Shown piece by piece: positions 35,188-45,501 of a stretch of DNA of 64,000 nt (its first letter is position 1; every line of letters begins with the position of its first letter). The stretch is from assembly GCA_002706765.1 (NCBI GenBank), contig PAJV01000077.1, positions 124,001-188,000 on the forward strand. Direction: 5' to 3'. The notes beneath the pieces were generated by a model. It saw only the letters and a program-made list of their open reading frames with translations, was not told the origin of the DNA and searched no databases. The stretch is from Gimesia sp. Its GTDB lineage: Bacteria > Planctomycetota > Planctomycetia > Planctomycetales > Planctomycetaceae. The position numbers and the translations under genes are program-made.

Positions 35188-35877
35188 CTATTGGTTGATC
35201 AGCGCTTTCACTTTATCAAGTTCCTGCTTCGCTTTCTGCAGGTTCTGTTCTGCATCAGCGATGTCTTTCTTTTCCGAAGCCAGTGTTTCTTCTGCATCGT
35301 TCACAGCTTCCTGTGCATCTTCTTTATCGGCTTCACTGGTTTCACTCAGTTTCTTTTTCGCAGCAGCAAGGGCCGCTTCAGCTTCAGTGACTTCAGCCTG
35401 TTCTTCTTTCAAAGCTTTTTCGGCTTCCATCACGTTTTCCTGTGTATTCTTCAAAGCTTCCACTTTCGTTTCAGCCAGTCGGTTTCGAGCAGCATTCACT
35501 CGCTCTTCCGCTTCAGTTTTCGCTTCGGCGACATCTTCTGCTTTGGCTTTTTTCGCCTGTGCCAGCGATTCGTCCAGTTCACGCTGAGCTTCCTTAACGT
35601 CTCTCATTTCTTCACTGACGTCAGCCGCTTCTTCGTTTCCGACACGCGCCTGTTCGACGTCTTTCATTTCTTCCTGGATATTTTCGGTACCCATACGACG
35701 GGCTTCACGCACCTCAGCGGTCCCTTCCTGTTCAGCCTGGGCGATCTCCTGCTGGGCTTCCATTTTAGCTTCGTCTACGTTTTCTCGAGCCTGCTCAATC
35801 GACTCGGAATTTGTCTCGCAACCGACCAGAACCAGAGCAGCCAGTGCGGTTGCAGAACTGAGTTTCAAAAATGACAT
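35188..35877 (-). CDS. Coiled-coil lipoprotein
   Basis: A 229-residue protein with signal peptide and lipobox (LVLVGC, Cys21) followed by about 200 residues of uninterrupted charged coiled coil rich in Glu, Ala and Gln (for example KLSETSEADKEDAQEAVNDA). It probably forms a long anchored helical rod in the cell envelope; related proteins are common in planctomycetes. The ATG at 35877 has AGGAGA 7 bases upstream. A Phe/Ser-rich reading on the opposite strand is a shadow. Confidence 0.75.
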   Translation of the reverse strand: MSFLKLSSATALAALVLVGCETNSESIEQARENVDEAKMEAQQEIAQAEQEGTAEVREARRMGTENIQEEMKDVEQARVGNEEAADVSEEMRDVKEAQRELDESLAQAKKAKAEDVAEAKTEAEERVNAARNRLAETKVEALKNTQENVMEAEKALKEEQAEVTEAEAALAAAKKKLSETSEADKEDAQEAVNDAEETLASEKKDIADAEQNLQKAKQELDKVKALINQ

Positions 35878-36257
35878 GATTGTCTCCTCGTAAATGTTTA
35901 ACAATATTTGGCTGGGGCATTCCCTTGTGACCTAAGTTTGTATCTGGTGATATCACCTGTCACCCACTTTGATGTAAAAATAGAGATGCAGTTTCCATGC
36001 CAGTACACGACAACACTGCATAAACAGGCATTTTGTCGGTGTTACCCTTAGAAAACGCCCCCCGGCATCGAACGGTCAGCATCCAGACGGGTCGTTCAGC
36101 GAACAGAAAACAGGGTTTTTAGTGGAAGCAAGAGAATGGAAGATATTATTTTCAGAAGACAATGTTTGATTCGAATTTCCACATTCCCTACGATTTGTCA
36201 GTCGAGATCCTGGAGTGAATCAGGCATCAGCTCCATCACATATAATCTGATCATGAA
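35878..36257. other. Intergenic region with a 12-base palindrome
   Basis: No gene seen. It separates two divergently read genes. GGTGATATCACC (35946-35957) is a perfect 12-base palindrome about 70 bases before the coiled-coil lipoprotein start, a possible operator. Nothing else was recognised. Confidence 0.45.
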
Positions 36258-37559
36258 ATGAGAACGATGCGGCAGTGTTTTTTCACCAGTTTGTTGATGT
36301 CACTCAGTTTATCGATTCTTCCCTCTCTGCTACGGGCGGAAACGACTCTGATCCCCTTTGGAAACGAGACCCGCTGGCGGTTTCAGGATGGCCTGCATCC
36401 CGTGCCTGCCAACTGGTTTGAGCCGCAATTTGACGATTCAAAGTGGCAATCCGGCGTCGCTCCGCTCGGGTATGGGGAATCGGACGTCAGTACCACGCTG
36501 AGCTTCGGCAGTGATCCACAACAGAAACCGATCACAGCCTGTTTTCGGCACTCGTTTTCTGTTAACAACGCCAGCCAGTTCAAGCAACTGGTCTTCATGA
36601 TTCGCAGCGACGATGGCATGATTGTCTATCTGAACGGGAAAGAAATCATCCGACACAATCTTCCTGAAGGCCAGGTCACACAGGAAATGCGGGCTTTGAA
36701 ACGATCCGATGGGCTGGAGGAACGACTATATCAGAATTTCAAAATCGAGACGCCACTACTGGTCACCGGCGCAAACGTTGTCGCAGTCGAAGTACACCAG
36801 GTAGACCCCCGCAGCAGTGACCTATTTCTGGACCTGACTCTGCGAGGTTATCGCGAAGGAGACTCCCTGCGTCCTCAACTGAAAGAAGCCGCGCGACAGG
36901 TAACCGTTGCCTATCATTCAAAACATTTTGTCGGGCCGAAAATCAGGATCATGGATGGCTACGTTGACGGCGGCCGGGGCATGAAACTGGATGAAAAAGG
37001 TCAGGCAACTTCCCGACGGGAGTTGATCGTTGTCGACCGCCAGCGTGATGCGGCTCTGAAACAGCACCTGGAATTCGCCCGCTCCGAAGAATTGAAGGCG
37101 TTAGAGCCATTCCAGCGGGCAACGCGACTGGCGAAATACGTGGACCAGAATATGTCACTCGACAAAGACAACCGCTGGAGCACTCCTGCCGTCGTGCTGC
37201 TGACCAGAGAATATGCAAACGAGGGAGTCCTGCTCGGCGAAGTCACCCGTATTTGTGGAGCCGGCGTCTGCCGCCATCGGGCGCTGCTGTTCAAACTGCT
37301 GGCCGACGAAGCGGGTCTGGACGTCTCGCTGGTTCGCGGCAATTATGGTGATGCCAGCCGCGCCGGAGGACATGCCTGGAACGAATTGTACCTGACTGAC
37401 GGCAGACGCTTCATCATCGATACCATGCAGCGCCGCATCGAGTTACTGGGCACAGACGGCAGCCAGACCAGCAGCCGGTACCTCACCGTCAAAAATAAAC
37501 CGTGGTACCCGAAATCAGAATCCGAAAAGCCAGATCAGCCCCCGGAATCGGCGAATTAA
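36258..37559 (+). CDS. Exported protein with EDR1/transglutaminase-like catalytic domain
   Basis: A 433-residue exported protein. After a signal peptide (about 25 residues) an N-terminal beta-sandwich (about 30-200, with MIRSDDGMIVYLNGKE) resembles the galactose-binding-like domain seen in planctomycete exported proteins. The C-terminal part has a transglutaminase-like Cys-His-Asp triad: GVCRHRALLFKLLADEAG with Cys338, GHAWNELYL with His372 and IIDTM with Asp388, closest to the EDR1-type family. A cysteine peptidase or transglutaminase activity outside the cytoplasm is likely but unproven. Confidence 0.72.
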   Translation: MRTMRQCFFTSLLMSLSLSILPSLLRAETTLIPFGNETRWRFQDGLHPVPANWFEPQFDDSKWQSGVAPLGYGESDVSTTLSFGSDPQQKPITACFRHSFSVNNASQFKQLVFMIRSDDGMIVYLNGKEIIRHNLPEGQVTQEMRALKRSDGLEERLYQNFKIETPLLVTGANVVAVEVHQVDPRSSDLFLDLTLRGYREGDSLRPQLKEAARQVTVAYHSKHFVGPKIRIMDGYVDGGRGMKLDEKGQATSRRELIVVDRQRDAALKQHLEFARSEELKALEPFQRATRLAKYVDQNMSLDKDNRWSTPAVVLLTREYANEGVLLGEVTRICGAGVCRHRALLFKLLADEAGLDVSLVRGNYGDASRAGGHAWNELYLTDGRRFIIDTMQRRIELLGTDGSQTSSRYLTVKNKPWYPKSESEKPDQPPESAN

Positions 37560-37574
37560 CGGTTCCCCTGCTCT

Positions 37575-38750
37575 TCAATACAGGTTCTTCTTCAGCACAT
37601 CCAGCGGATAAATCGTATCGCGCCAGCGGACGCCGCCGTTTTTGATCGTGATATATGCCGACCGCCAGATGGCAAAGGCGAGTGCCAGCGAAGAGAAGAA
37701 CAACAGTGGCGTCACGCGGAGCCCCGAAGAAAATAGAACGGCAATCGTGGCATAACAGAGATGCAGCAGGCCGACGGTGATCAGAAAGCCGATCGTCTGT
37801 GAGAGTGGATACAGAAACGGGACGATAAAGGGTGCGATAAAAAACAGGAGAAAGACCAGTGTCGCCAGCGAGACCCGCAACAGCGAGTAGTGAAACGAGG
37901 CGAACGAGTTTTTTTCGACGCCGGTAATCACGCCCCACGCGGAAGGCTGCCAGCGAACCTTGAGCTGTTCGATGCCCAGGTAAAAGTCCTGTTTATAATA
38001 ATAGTTCTTGATCAGTTTACCGAGTTTGATGTCATCCAGCACATCCAGCTTGATCGCAGCGTGCCCGCCAACCTGTTGATACACTTCGGTGCGGACCAGG
38101 TTGAAGGCGCCGATGCCAATATAGGCGAAGTGCCAGCGGGTCGGGATGAGCCAGAGAAACATGCCCCCGGTCAGCAGAAAGCCAAAGAAGGTAATGAATG
38201 CCATTTCCAGCAGACCGCCGCGCGCCAGTTGAGGCAGCAGGCAGAGATGATCGAGTTTCTGCTGCAGAAAGACACGTGTCGCTTCTGAAATCGCGCGGGG
38301 ATTGAAAATAATATCACCGTCGGTAAACAGTAACAGTTCGCCCGTCGCCTGTTTTGCCGCCTGATGCATGGCGTGTGATTTCCCCAGCCAGTCCGCCGGC
38401 AGTTCTGTGATATGAACAATCTGCATGGAGACGCGGTCCTGCTCTGAGGCGGCTTGCGCGACCCGTTCCATGATCGCCCCCGTTTCGTCGGTCGAGCGAT
38501 CATTGACGGCGATGATTTCCAGCCGGGGATAGTCGGATGCCAACAGCGAGTTGAGTGTCAATTCGATGGTTTCGGCTTCGTCTTTGGCGGGCACAATGAC
38601 GGAGATCGCAGGCCAGACTTCAGGAGTCTCCGTCCCAGGCAGACAGCGGGTGATGCGTTTACGGATCATCATCAGTAACGAAGGCACCAGCAGGACCGCC
38701 CAGAAGACAACGGTGGCATACCCCCAGTAAGTGATGATCGAAGCCGGCAT
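37575..38750 (-). CDS. Family 2 glycosyltransferase
   Basis: A 391-residue membrane-bound GT2 enzyme: one N-terminal membrane helix, then the nucleotide-sugar domain with VIVPAKDEAETIELTLNSLL, NDRSTDETG, FTDGDIIF as DxD-type metal site, and a C-terminal set of hydrophobic helices. It transfers a sugar from a nucleotide sugar to an unknown lipid or polymer acceptor. It lies 17 bases from lhgO on the same strand, giving a possible transcript with no obvious functional link. Confidence 0.87.
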   Translation of the reverse strand: MPASIITYWGYATVVFWAVLLVPSLLMMIRKRITRCLPGTETPEVWPAISVIVPAKDEAETIELTLNSLLASDYPRLEIIAVNDRSTDETGAIMERVAQAASEQDRVSMQIVHITELPADWLGKSHAMHQAAKQATGELLLFTDGDIIFNPRAISEATRVFLQQKLDHLCLLPQLARGGLLEMAFITFFGFLLTGGMFLWLIPTRWHFAYIGIGAFNLVRTEVYQQVGGHAAIKLDVLDDIKLGKLIKNYYYKQDFYLGIEQLKVRWQPSAWGVITGVEKNSFASFHYSLLRVSLATLVFLLFFIAPFIVPFLYPLSQTIGFLITVGLLHLCYATIAVLFSSGLRVTPLLFFSSLALAFAIWRSAYITIKNGGVRWRDTIYPLDVLKKNLY

Positions 38751-38767
38751 TAACGCTGTTCTTTCTG

Positions 38768-39967
38768 TTATTGAATCCGGCGGGCCAGCAGATCCGTGAT
38801 CATCGAACCGATCCGTAATGACGAAGTGGCTGCCGGTGAAGGGGCATTTAAAACATTGATCATGCGATCCGATTCATCAATCATAAAGTCGTCCACGAGG
38901 GTTCCATCCGGCCCGAGTGCCTGGGCACGCACACCCGCGGGGGCCGCTTCGAGGTCGGCAGCTTTAATTTCGGGAATCAGCCGCTGCAGTTCATGCACGA
39001 ACGCCGGCTTGCTGAAGGACCGCCACATCTCTTTCAGGCCGGTCTTCCAGTATTTGAAAGCCATCTTACGAAATCCTGGATAAGTGGCCGCTTCCAACAA
39101 ATCGCCGATATTGATACGGGTTTTCGTATAGCCTTCTCTCGCAAAAGCCCAGACCGCATTCGGGCCGCATTCGACGCCGCCATGAATCATTTTAGTGAAG
39201 TGCACGCCGAGAAAGGGAAATTCGGGATTGGGGACCGGATAGATCAGGGCTTTGCAGAGATGTTCCGCCGCTGGTTTGAGTACATAATATTCGCCGCGAA
39301 AGGGAACGATTTTGCATGCGGGTTTCGCCCCCCCCATGCGGGCCAGGCGATCGCTGAACAGCCCGCCACAGTTGATGACCTGTTTTGCGGAAATGTCCCC
39401 CTGTTTTGTATTCACGGTAATCGAGTCGGCGTGATGCCGGATACCTGTGACTTCGGCCCCGGTCAGAATCTGGTTATCCTGCTCCTGAATACGTGCGGCC
39501 AGTCGCAGGGAGACCTGTGTGTAATCGACGATGCCGGTTTCGGGAACATGGATGCCTCGAATCCCGGCCACGTGTGGTTCCAGTTCCTTGACGCGGTCCT
39601 CCCCAATCATTTCACAGTGGACGCCATTCAACTGCCCCCGTTCATAGATGCGATCCAGGGCAGGAAACTCCCGTTCGTCGACGGCCACGATCACTTTGCC
39701 ACATTGATCCCAGGAAATTTCTTCCGCGTCGCAGAACTCTTCCATCAGGCGTTTGCCTTCGCGACAGTTGATGGCCCTGAGCGAGCCCGGCTTGTAGTAG
39801 ATTCCGGAATGCAGCACTCCGGAATTATGGCCGGTCTGATGTTGTGCCACCTGGTTTTCTTTTTCGAGAATCAGAATTGATTGACCGGGGAACCGCCGAC
39901 TGATCTGCCAGCCGGTCGCCAGGCCAATGATTCCCCCTCCAATTATTACAACATCTGCTGTTTTCAT
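38768..39967 (-). CDS. lhgO: L-2-hydroxyglutarate oxidase
   Basis: A 399-residue FAD enzyme of the DAO fold. [14 protein letters not shown] (about 10-23) binds FAD, and [20 protein letters not shown] is the conserved LhgO segment; [16 protein letters not shown] and [13 protein letters not shown] also match. It oxidises L-2-hydroxyglutarate to 2-oxoglutarate. Length agrees with the family. A short gap to the GT2 gene downstream. Confidence 0.9.
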   Translation of the reverse strand: MKTADVVIIGGGIIGLATGWQISRRFPGQSILILEKENQVAQHQTGHNSGVLHSGIYYKPGSLRAINCREGKRLMEEFCDAEEISWDQCGKVIVAVDEREFPALDRIYERGQLNGVHCEMIGEDRVKELEPHVAGIRGIHVPETGIVDYTQVSLRLAARIQEQDNQILTGAEVTGIRHHADSITVNTKQGDISAKQVINCGGLFSDRLARMGGAKPACKIVPFRGEYYVLKPAAEHLCKALIYPVPNPEFPFLGVHFTKMIHGGVECGPNAVWAFAREGYTKTRINIGDLLEAATYPGFRKMAFKYWKTGLKEMWRSFSKPAFVHELQRLIPEIKAADLEAAPAGVRAQALGPDGTLVDDFMIDESDRMINVLNAPSPAATSSLRIGSMITDLLARRIQ

Positions 39968-40089
39968 GGATGACTTCTATACTCAAATGATCCACGGGGA
40001 CTTATACTCAGAGTTCACAACATCATTCGCCGAGTCTCTCTCACCTTCAATGTATCATAACTTAGCAGGATCAAGGTTACAGGAAAACA

Positions 40090-41463
40090 ATGGTTGAGCA
40101 AGTTCGCAGCTATTTAGAGCAACATCAGGATCAGGCCGTCAGTGAACTGATCGAATTCCTGAAAATTCCCAGTGTGAGTGCCGACTCGACTTTGAAGTCG
40201 GAAACGAGACGGGGAGCCGAGTTCGTACTGAAACAGCTGGCAGCGGCGGGCATCGAAAGCCGACTGGTGGAAACCGCCGGTCATCCGATTGTTTACGGGG
40301 CCTGGAAAAAAGCAGCCGGAAAGCCGACCGTACTGATTTACGGTCACTACGATGTGCAGCCTCCCGATCCGCTCGACCAATGGACGACACCTCCCTTTGA
40401 ACCGGACATCCGCGAGGGACACATTTACTCCCGCGGCGCGACCGATGATAAAGGGCAGATGTATACGCACATTAAATCGGTTGAAGCCTGGATGAAAACG
40501 CACGGCGAACTGCCCGTCAACGTAGTCTTCGTGATTGAAGGCGAAGAAGAAGTGGGCAGCGACAACCTGGACCGTTTTCTCGCAGACAATAAGGATCTGG
40601 TTGCCAGCGATATCGCGGTCATCAGTGATACCAGCCAGTACGGACCGGGCATTCCTGCCATTACCTATGGACTACGGGGCATCCTGGCCTGCGAAGTGAT
40701 TGTCCGCGGCCCCCGACAGGATCTGCACAGTGGTGTGTTCGGTGGTGCGGTAACGAACCCGGGCAATGGACTGGCAAAGATGGTCGCCGCCTTACACGAT
40801 GACCAGGGACGGGTACAGATCCCCGGTTTTTATGATGGCGTACTGGAACTGACTCAGGAAGAGCGTGATCAGTTTGCCGCGCTGCCGTTTGAAGAAGCGA
40901 CGTTCATGCAGAACCTGGGCGTGAATGCGGTCGCCGGTGAAGCAGGCTTTACCACGCTGGAACGCCGCTGGGCGCGACCGACGTGCGATGTGAACGGCAT
41001 GATTTCAGGATACACGGGCGAAGGGCCCAAGACGATTGTACCGGCTCAGGCACGCGTCAAAATCAGCTGCCGCCTGGTACCGGACCAGGATCCCAAAGCA
41101 TTGACGAAAGCGCTGGAACAGTTTCTGCGCGATCAGCTGCCGCCGGGACTGACGATGGAATTCATCGACTTCCACGGCTGCCGCGGTCTGGTCTTTGATT
41201 TCAACAGCCCTTACATGTCGGCAGCCCGGACGGCCATCGAGCAGGCATTCGGAACCGCGCCGGTCATGATTCGCGAAGGAGGCTCGATACCCGTCGTCGA
41301 GACATTTCAGTCGCTGGTCGGCGTAGAAACCCTGCTGCTGGGCTGGGGACAGAATACGGACAACCTCCATAGCCCGAACGAACGCTTTTCGCTGGAATCA
41401 TTTCGACAGGGAACCCTGGCCAGTGCCCTGCTCTGGCAGGAACTCTCGCAGATTCAAGTGTGA
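40090..41463 (+). CDS. M20-family dipeptidase
   Basis: A 457-residue cytoplasmic metallopeptidase. The first zinc-binding segment [10 protein letters not shown], the second RGATDDKGQ, the general base EGEEEVGS and a lid/dimer domain match the M20 dipeptidase group (ArgE/DapE/CPG2 fold). It removes amino acids from small peptides. An AGGAAA lies near the ATG. It is a single-gene unit. Confidence 0.92.
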   Translation: MVEQVRSYLEQHQDQAVSELIEFLKIPSVSADSTLKSETRRGAEFVLKQLAAAGIESRLVETAGHPIVYGAWKKAAGKPTVLIYGHYDVQPPDPLDQWTTPPFEPDIREGHIYSRGATDDKGQMYTHIKSVEAWMKTHGELPVNVVFVIEGEEEVGSDNLDRFLADNKDLVASDIAVISDTSQYGPGIPAITYGLRGILACEVIVRGPRQDLHSGVFGGAVTNPGNGLAKMVAALHDDQGRVQIPGFYDGVLELTQEERDQFAALPFEEATFMQNLGVNAVAGEAGFTTLERRWARPTCDVNGMISGYTGEGPKTIVPAQARVKISCRLVPDQDPKALTKALEQFLRDQLPPGLTMEFIDFHGCRGLVFDFNSPYMSAARTAIEQAFGTAPVMIREGGSIPVVETFQSLVGVETLLLGWGQNTDNLHSPNERFSLESFRQGTLASALLWQELSQIQV

Positions 41464-41504
41464 TCGCTGGTTGAGATCCTGCTGGGAGTAAATGTTTTTT
41501 ACTC

Positions 41505-42173
41505 TTACAGGGTCACTTCGCGAATCCACTGATCGCTTCGGTCGTTTCGCAGGCTGCCCGGTTTGCGTTCTTGGGAATCGTCCCTCATTTCCGGGTACTC
41601 AACGAAGACAGCTGCCAGTAATTTTTCCTGTTCGGGAATGCCGAGGTACTGGAACATCTCCGGTCCCTTCAGTTTTCCCCCACTCGACCAGTAGTTTCCC
41701 ATACCGTGCGCGGTCAGCATCAGTAACAGATTCTGGACCATCGCTGAAGCCGCAGCCAGGTGCTCTTCGTCTCGTGCCAGTAACGTTTCACGTTCGACTT
41801 TTGCATCCTGCTGTACATCAGCAGCAGAGACCTCGGGCAACCAGGTCACGAGAACCAGCGCGCTACAGGCGGCTGCCAGCCGGGGCTCTTTTGAGGTGAC
41901 GTTTAATTCATCGCGCAGGTAAATCGCCGCCTGTTTTGCCTGCTCATGCCATAAAACATAGGCGCGCCACGGTTCCGCTAAATTATCGACTTTGCGTGGA
42001 TAGTGAAACGGAGCCCAGCCCGCGGTCTTAATCGCCTGGAGTACGATTTCACGATTGCGTTCTGCGATGTCAGCGGGAACAGGCCGATGTGCCTCAATAT
42101 CACAGAGTACTTTTTCCGTCTTGCGATTTCGGATAATGGTTTCTACGGTCTCTGGCGTCGATTTGTCGGACAT
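41505..42173 (-). CDS. Nitroreductase family protein
   Basis: A 222-residue flavoprotein of the FMN-dependent nitroreductase fold. Beyond an N-terminal RNRKTEKV helix there is AAGWAPFHYPRK, a segment at the FMN/dimer interface, and HGMGNYWSSGGKL, the conserved GxGxxW region. Substrate unknown; such proteins reduce nitro compounds or quinones. The ATG at 42173 is favoured by GAGG 7 bases upstream; a longer start at 42179 would be TTG. Confidence 0.85.
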   Translation of the reverse strand: MSDKSTPETVETIIRNRKTEKVLCDIEAHRPVPADIAERNREIVLQAIKTAGWAPFHYPRKVDNLAEPWRAYVLWHEQAKQAAIYLRDELNVTSKEPRLAAACSALVLVTWLPEVSAADVQQDAKVERETLLARDEEHLAAASAMVQNLLLMLTAHGMGNYWSSGGKLKGPEMFQYLGIPEQEKLLAAVFVEYPEMRDDSQERKPGSLRNDRSDQWIREVTL

Positions 42174-42494
42174 CGTCAATCCTCAAAGCTGCTTCGCGTA
42201 ACAAAGCAGGCGTCTGTTATTTCGTTTTGATAATCACTGTGAATTGAAAGTGTATTTAACAGAATTTTCAGAGACAAGGACAGCGAGTGATTTTTGAAGA
42301 CTGATATTATATTTCCTGTGTTTGCAAGAGACCTGCTCAAATCCCTGATCGAAATCGCTGCTGCCGGGTGGGAGACAAAACGCCGATCACTGGCGAAATC
42401 TACACGAACGATTTTCGCTGAAATCGTTTCGGCAGGAAATTCCGATCTGAGCTCAGTTGCTTTCTGGTACAATGAAAGGCCGACTCCCCATTTT

Positions 42495-42588
42495 AAACTG
42501 GGTCCCGGTTTACGATAGCGTCTCCAGGGATATATGGGCTGATAATAATAGATTGAAAGACGCGATAGTGAAATGTGACGCGATTCTT
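42495..42588 (+). repeat. Copy C of about 95-base dispersed palindromic repeat
   Basis: Aligns nearly without gaps to the copies at 59999-60096, 55571-55660 (reverse) and 63680-63770 (reverse). Shared words include ATAGCG, TCTCCAGGG, AGATTGAAAGACGCGAT and AAATGTGAYGCG. The two ends are imperfectly complementary, so it could fold into a hairpin like a MITE or REP-type element. Confidence 0.7.
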
Positions 42589-43028
42589 CATCAACGTCAA
42601 ACCGAGAGTCAAGACATTTGCCCGAAGCTCCTGGTTGAAAAGATGCTTCATTTTGAGTCAGGCGCAGTTCTGTCGCGTTTCGAGGCTGAAAGTCACAGCT
42701 CAGGGCTCCCTAAGGGAACGGAATGCGTACCAAAGCGGGTTGACAGGTAGTGAACCTTTTGAACAAGAGCCGGAAAATGAGAGAAAAAAACGATATTACA
42801 AGAGACTTTTATAGTACTGAAATCGGCAGGGGGAAACTGTTCCCTATGTGAAATACCATGCTACGCGCGCGACGCATAACTCGTAGTTTCGGAAAGGGCG
42901 CGACGGCGTCAAGTCGAAAAAATGCACTGCGCATTGGTCCCCTGATTACACGGAATCAATTTCTACACCGATGGATTCGAAAGTCACGAAACTGGCGACG
43001 ATTGAGAGTACCATGAAGGGCAAGATAT

Positions 43029-43065
43029 GAAGTCCCGTTTCTCACGCGAAGAGACAGGGGACTTC
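43029..43065. repeat. Long imperfect hairpin near the DUF1501 gene end
   Basis: GAAGTCCCGTTTCTC (43029-43043) pairs with GAGACAGGGGACTTC (43051-43065), two mismatches, around the loop ACGCGAA. It lies 45 bases past the DUF1501 stop; no T-run follows on the minus strand, so it could be a factor-dependent end or a structural RNA element. Confidence 0.55.
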
Positions 43066-43110
43066 CCCTGCATTGCCTGCAGAACTCAATGTATTTTCCG
43101 GTAAATCAGC

Positions 43111-44454
43111 TCAGACCAGTTCGGGCATGACTTTATACTGGTTCGTATCGACCAGATAGCGGGGGCGTCCCTGCAGGTCGGTGACGGTACTGGTTTCGAC
43201 ATTGATGCCCAGATTGTGATAGAGGGTGGCAAAGACTTCCTGGAAATGGACCGGGCGGTCTTCTGCATATTCGCCGAGTCGATTGGTCGAGCCGATGACC
43301 TTACCGGTTTTCATGCCGCCGCCAGCAACAACGGCAGTGGAGACACGAGGCCAGTGATCGCGGCCGGAGTTGGCATTGATCTTGGGAGTCCGTCCGAATT
43401 CACCCCAGACGACAACGGTGACATCATCCAGCATCCCACGATGTTCGAGGTCTTCCACCAGCGCGGTCACCCCCTGATCGAGCATCGGCATGTCTTCGCG
43501 ACCGCGTTTGAAGTTACCGCCATGCCAGTCCCAGCGACTGAAGGCCAGCGTCACACAACGTGCCCCGGCTTCAATCAGACGACGGGCGGTGAGGAAATCA
43601 TCGAGCAGTTTGGGGCCGCCATCTGCGCGGAGCTGTGAGGTTCCCCGGCCATATCGATCGCGGAGTTTCTGATCTTCTTTGGAGAGATCAAGGGCATCCG
43701 CCAGTTTGCTGGAGGTCAGAATGCCAAACGCCTGTTGTGTGAACGAGTCGAGCCCTTCCATCATGCCGGACGCATCGACTTTACTGCGGAACTGATCGAG
43801 AGAATTGAGTACTTTTTTACGGTTATCCAGTCGATCCAACGAGATGCCATTGAGGGTCATATCAGCCATGCCTTCACCATTGGGACGGAACGGCGCATGT
43901 GACAGACCCAGGAAACCAGGGTCTCCGGCGCGGGCCCATTCCATGTGCCCCATTTTAGGAGAGAGACCGAGGAACGGAGGAATGGAGGGGTCGACGGGGC
44001 CATACTTTTGCGAAAGGACCGAACCTAAACTGGGCCAGCCTCCCAGGGGCTGGTTTCCAAAGCGTTGACCGGTGAGACACTGAAAGGCATCGTGTCGACC
44101 ATCCGAACCCACCATTGAACGGATGAAGGCGAACTTGTCAGCCATCTGTGCCATTCGCGGAAATTGATCCCCGATTTCAATGCCGGGTACGTTGGTGGAA
44201 ATGGCGTTGAATTCGCCTCGAATTTCGCTGGGGGCATCGACTTTAATATCCCACATATCCTGATGCGGAGGACCTCCCGGCAGGAAGATCATGATGATGC
44301 CTTTGTGGTTCTTCCGCTGGGGGGAAGAATTTTCCGCCTGTAAAATTTGCGGCAGCGACATGCCACCTAAAGCGAGGCCACCAATCTGGAGAAAGTTGCG
44401 GCGTGTTATCTGATCACAAAACTTAGCTTTTTGAGAACCCAGGATCTTGAGCAT
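43111..44454 (-). CDS. DUF1501 protein with Tat signal
   Basis: A 447-residue protein of the DUF1501 group, large in planctomycetes. The N-terminus has a Tat-type twin-arginine signal ([14 protein letters not shown]), and the mature part resembles sulfatase/alkaline-phosphatase-like folds, with [33 protein letters not shown] and [14 protein letters not shown] matching the family. It is probably a folded periplasmic or surface-exposed enzyme of unknown substrate. The ATG at 44454 is chosen because it starts the signal region; a longer frame runs to 44517. Confidence 0.85.
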   Translation of the reverse strand: MLKILGSQKAKFCDQITRRNFLQIGGLALGGMSLPQILQAENSSPQRKNHKGIIMIFLPGGPPHQDMWDIKVDAPSEIRGEFNAISTNVPGIEIGDQFPRMAQMADKFAFIRSMVGSDGRHDAFQCLTGQRFGNQPLGGWPSLGSVLSQKYGPVDPSIPPFLGLSPKMGHMEWARAGDPGFLGLSHAPFRPNGEGMADMTLNGISLDRLDNRKKVLNSLDQFRSKVDASGMMEGLDSFTQQAFGILTSSKLADALDLSKEDQKLRDRYGRGTSQLRADGGPKLLDDFLTARRLIEAGARCVTLAFSRWDWHGGNFKRGREDMPMLDQGVTALVEDLEHRGMLDDVTVVVWGEFGRTPKINANSGRDHWPRVSTAVVAGGGMKTGKVIGSTNRLGEYAEDRPVHFQEVFATLYHNLGINVETSTVTDLQGRPRYLVDTNQYKVMPELV

Positions 44455-44590
44455 CGTGTCAGGTCTCCAAATTCGAAAAGGTGGGAGGGCGAAGGCAGGC
44501 AAGACTGACTGAACCAAATCATCATTGTTTGATTTCGAGCAGTCCTATTAAAAATATCGGCGAGCCCTTATCTATTAGTATAGACGATTT

Positions 44591-45334
44591 TTACTGGAAA
44601 TCCAGCGCAGATTGCAAGACATGAACGATTCGTTCAGTATCCCCTTGATATTCAGAGAGGTTCAGCCGGGGAATCAGGGGTAAATCTTCAAATTTTGTGG
44701 ATGACATCGGAGACCCCAGCCAGGCAATTAAAGTTGGTTCCTGGAAAGCAGATTCGGTTGAATCTTGCAATTCCCAGCTGGAAAACAGGACTTCAGGGTA
44801 CCGTTGCTGCAGATTTTCTATCAGAGAATTCGTTTCTTCAGGCGGGAGCCCGGCCAGAACAAATCGAAACGGCGTTACCAGCAGACGCTGCCGCAATTCC
44901 TGAATGGTGATCTGTTTCTCCGGATGAATGACGTCGGCGGCGATTTCAGCCAGGGGATCCAGTACAAACCGGCGATACCAGCAGGCCGGATGCGGAACGA
45001 TCAGATCGTCGGTTGAAATGATTCGCTGATCATAGAGTAACAGATCCAGATCGAGCGGCCGGGCACCCCAGCGAACCTTTCTGATACGGCCCCATTCTGC
45101 TTCCAGCTGCTGCAGTTCTAACAGCAGTGATTCGGGAGAAAGTGATGTCGAAAGCTGCGCAGCACCATTCAGAAAAGGATCGCTCGTCTGATCGCCCACC
45201 GGTGCGGTTTCGATCCACGTACTGGTCTGGATGACAGAAATTTCCGGGTGCAGATTGAGGTGTTCCAGTGCCCGAGCGAAGGTTTCACGGACAGAGCCCT
45301 GATTTCCACCGAGTGCAATATAGCAATCTGGCAT
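44591..45334 (-). CDS. folK: 2-amino-4-hydroxy-6-hydroxymethyldihydropteridine pyrophosphokinase
   Basis: A 247-residue HPPK: CYIALGGNQGSVRETFARAL at the N-terminus, the Mg-binding RPLDLDLLLYDQ and VPHPACWYRRFVLDPLAEIA, all folate-pathway HPPK motifs. It transfers pyrophosphate from ATP to 6-hydroxymethyl-dihydropterin. The C-terminal about 75 residues go beyond the usual HPPK length of about 160 and have no recognised domain. A neighbouring flp gene is on the same strand but far. Confidence 0.92.
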   Translation of the reverse strand: MPDCYIALGGNQGSVRETFARALEHLNLHPEISVIQTSTWIETAPVGDQTSDPFLNGAAQLSTSLSPESLLLELQQLEAEWGRIRKVRWGARPLDLDLLLYDQRIISTDDLIVPHPACWYRRFVLDPLAEIAADVIHPEKQITIQELRQRLLVTPFRFVLAGLPPEETNSLIENLQQRYPEVLFSSWELQDSTESAFQEPTLIAWLGSPMSSTKFEDLPLIPRLNLSEYQGDTERIVHVLQSALDFQ

Positions 45335-45501
45335 AGCGGTTCCGGGAGTTGGGGATCGAAACAGAAGTCTGTGATTACAGCAGTTTAATGGTATGCAGTT
45401 TAGTGGAATGGAATCTTAATGAAATGCCGTAGAAGTGCAATTCTGCAGGACGCAGTCGGGATTCGAGGGGTGAGGATCAATATTGCAATTAGATCAGACG
45501 A

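Larger units (their letters stand above)
42174..43110. other. 937-base intergenic region with a dispersed repeat and a large hairpin
   Basis: No credible gene was found: the open frames here (for example around 42457-42750) run across a repeat and have no family features. It contains one copy of the about 95-base dispersed repeat (42495-42588) and a large hairpin (43029-43065). It separates divergently facing ends of a nitroreductase and a DUF1501 gene, read on the same minus strand. Confidence 0.55.

Noticed and set aside
35146..35874. A 242-codon Phe/Ser-rich open frame on the plus strand
   Set aside because: It is the opposite-strand reading of the coiled-coil lipoprotein gene at 35188-35877; the highly repetitive Phe/Ser pattern comes from reverse-complemented Glu/Ala-rich codons, and the minus-strand frame has signal peptide, lipobox and RBS.
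42457..42750. A 97-codon open frame in the large intergenic region
   Set aside because: It runs across dispersed repeat copy C, has no domain, and has no Shine-Dalgarno site.
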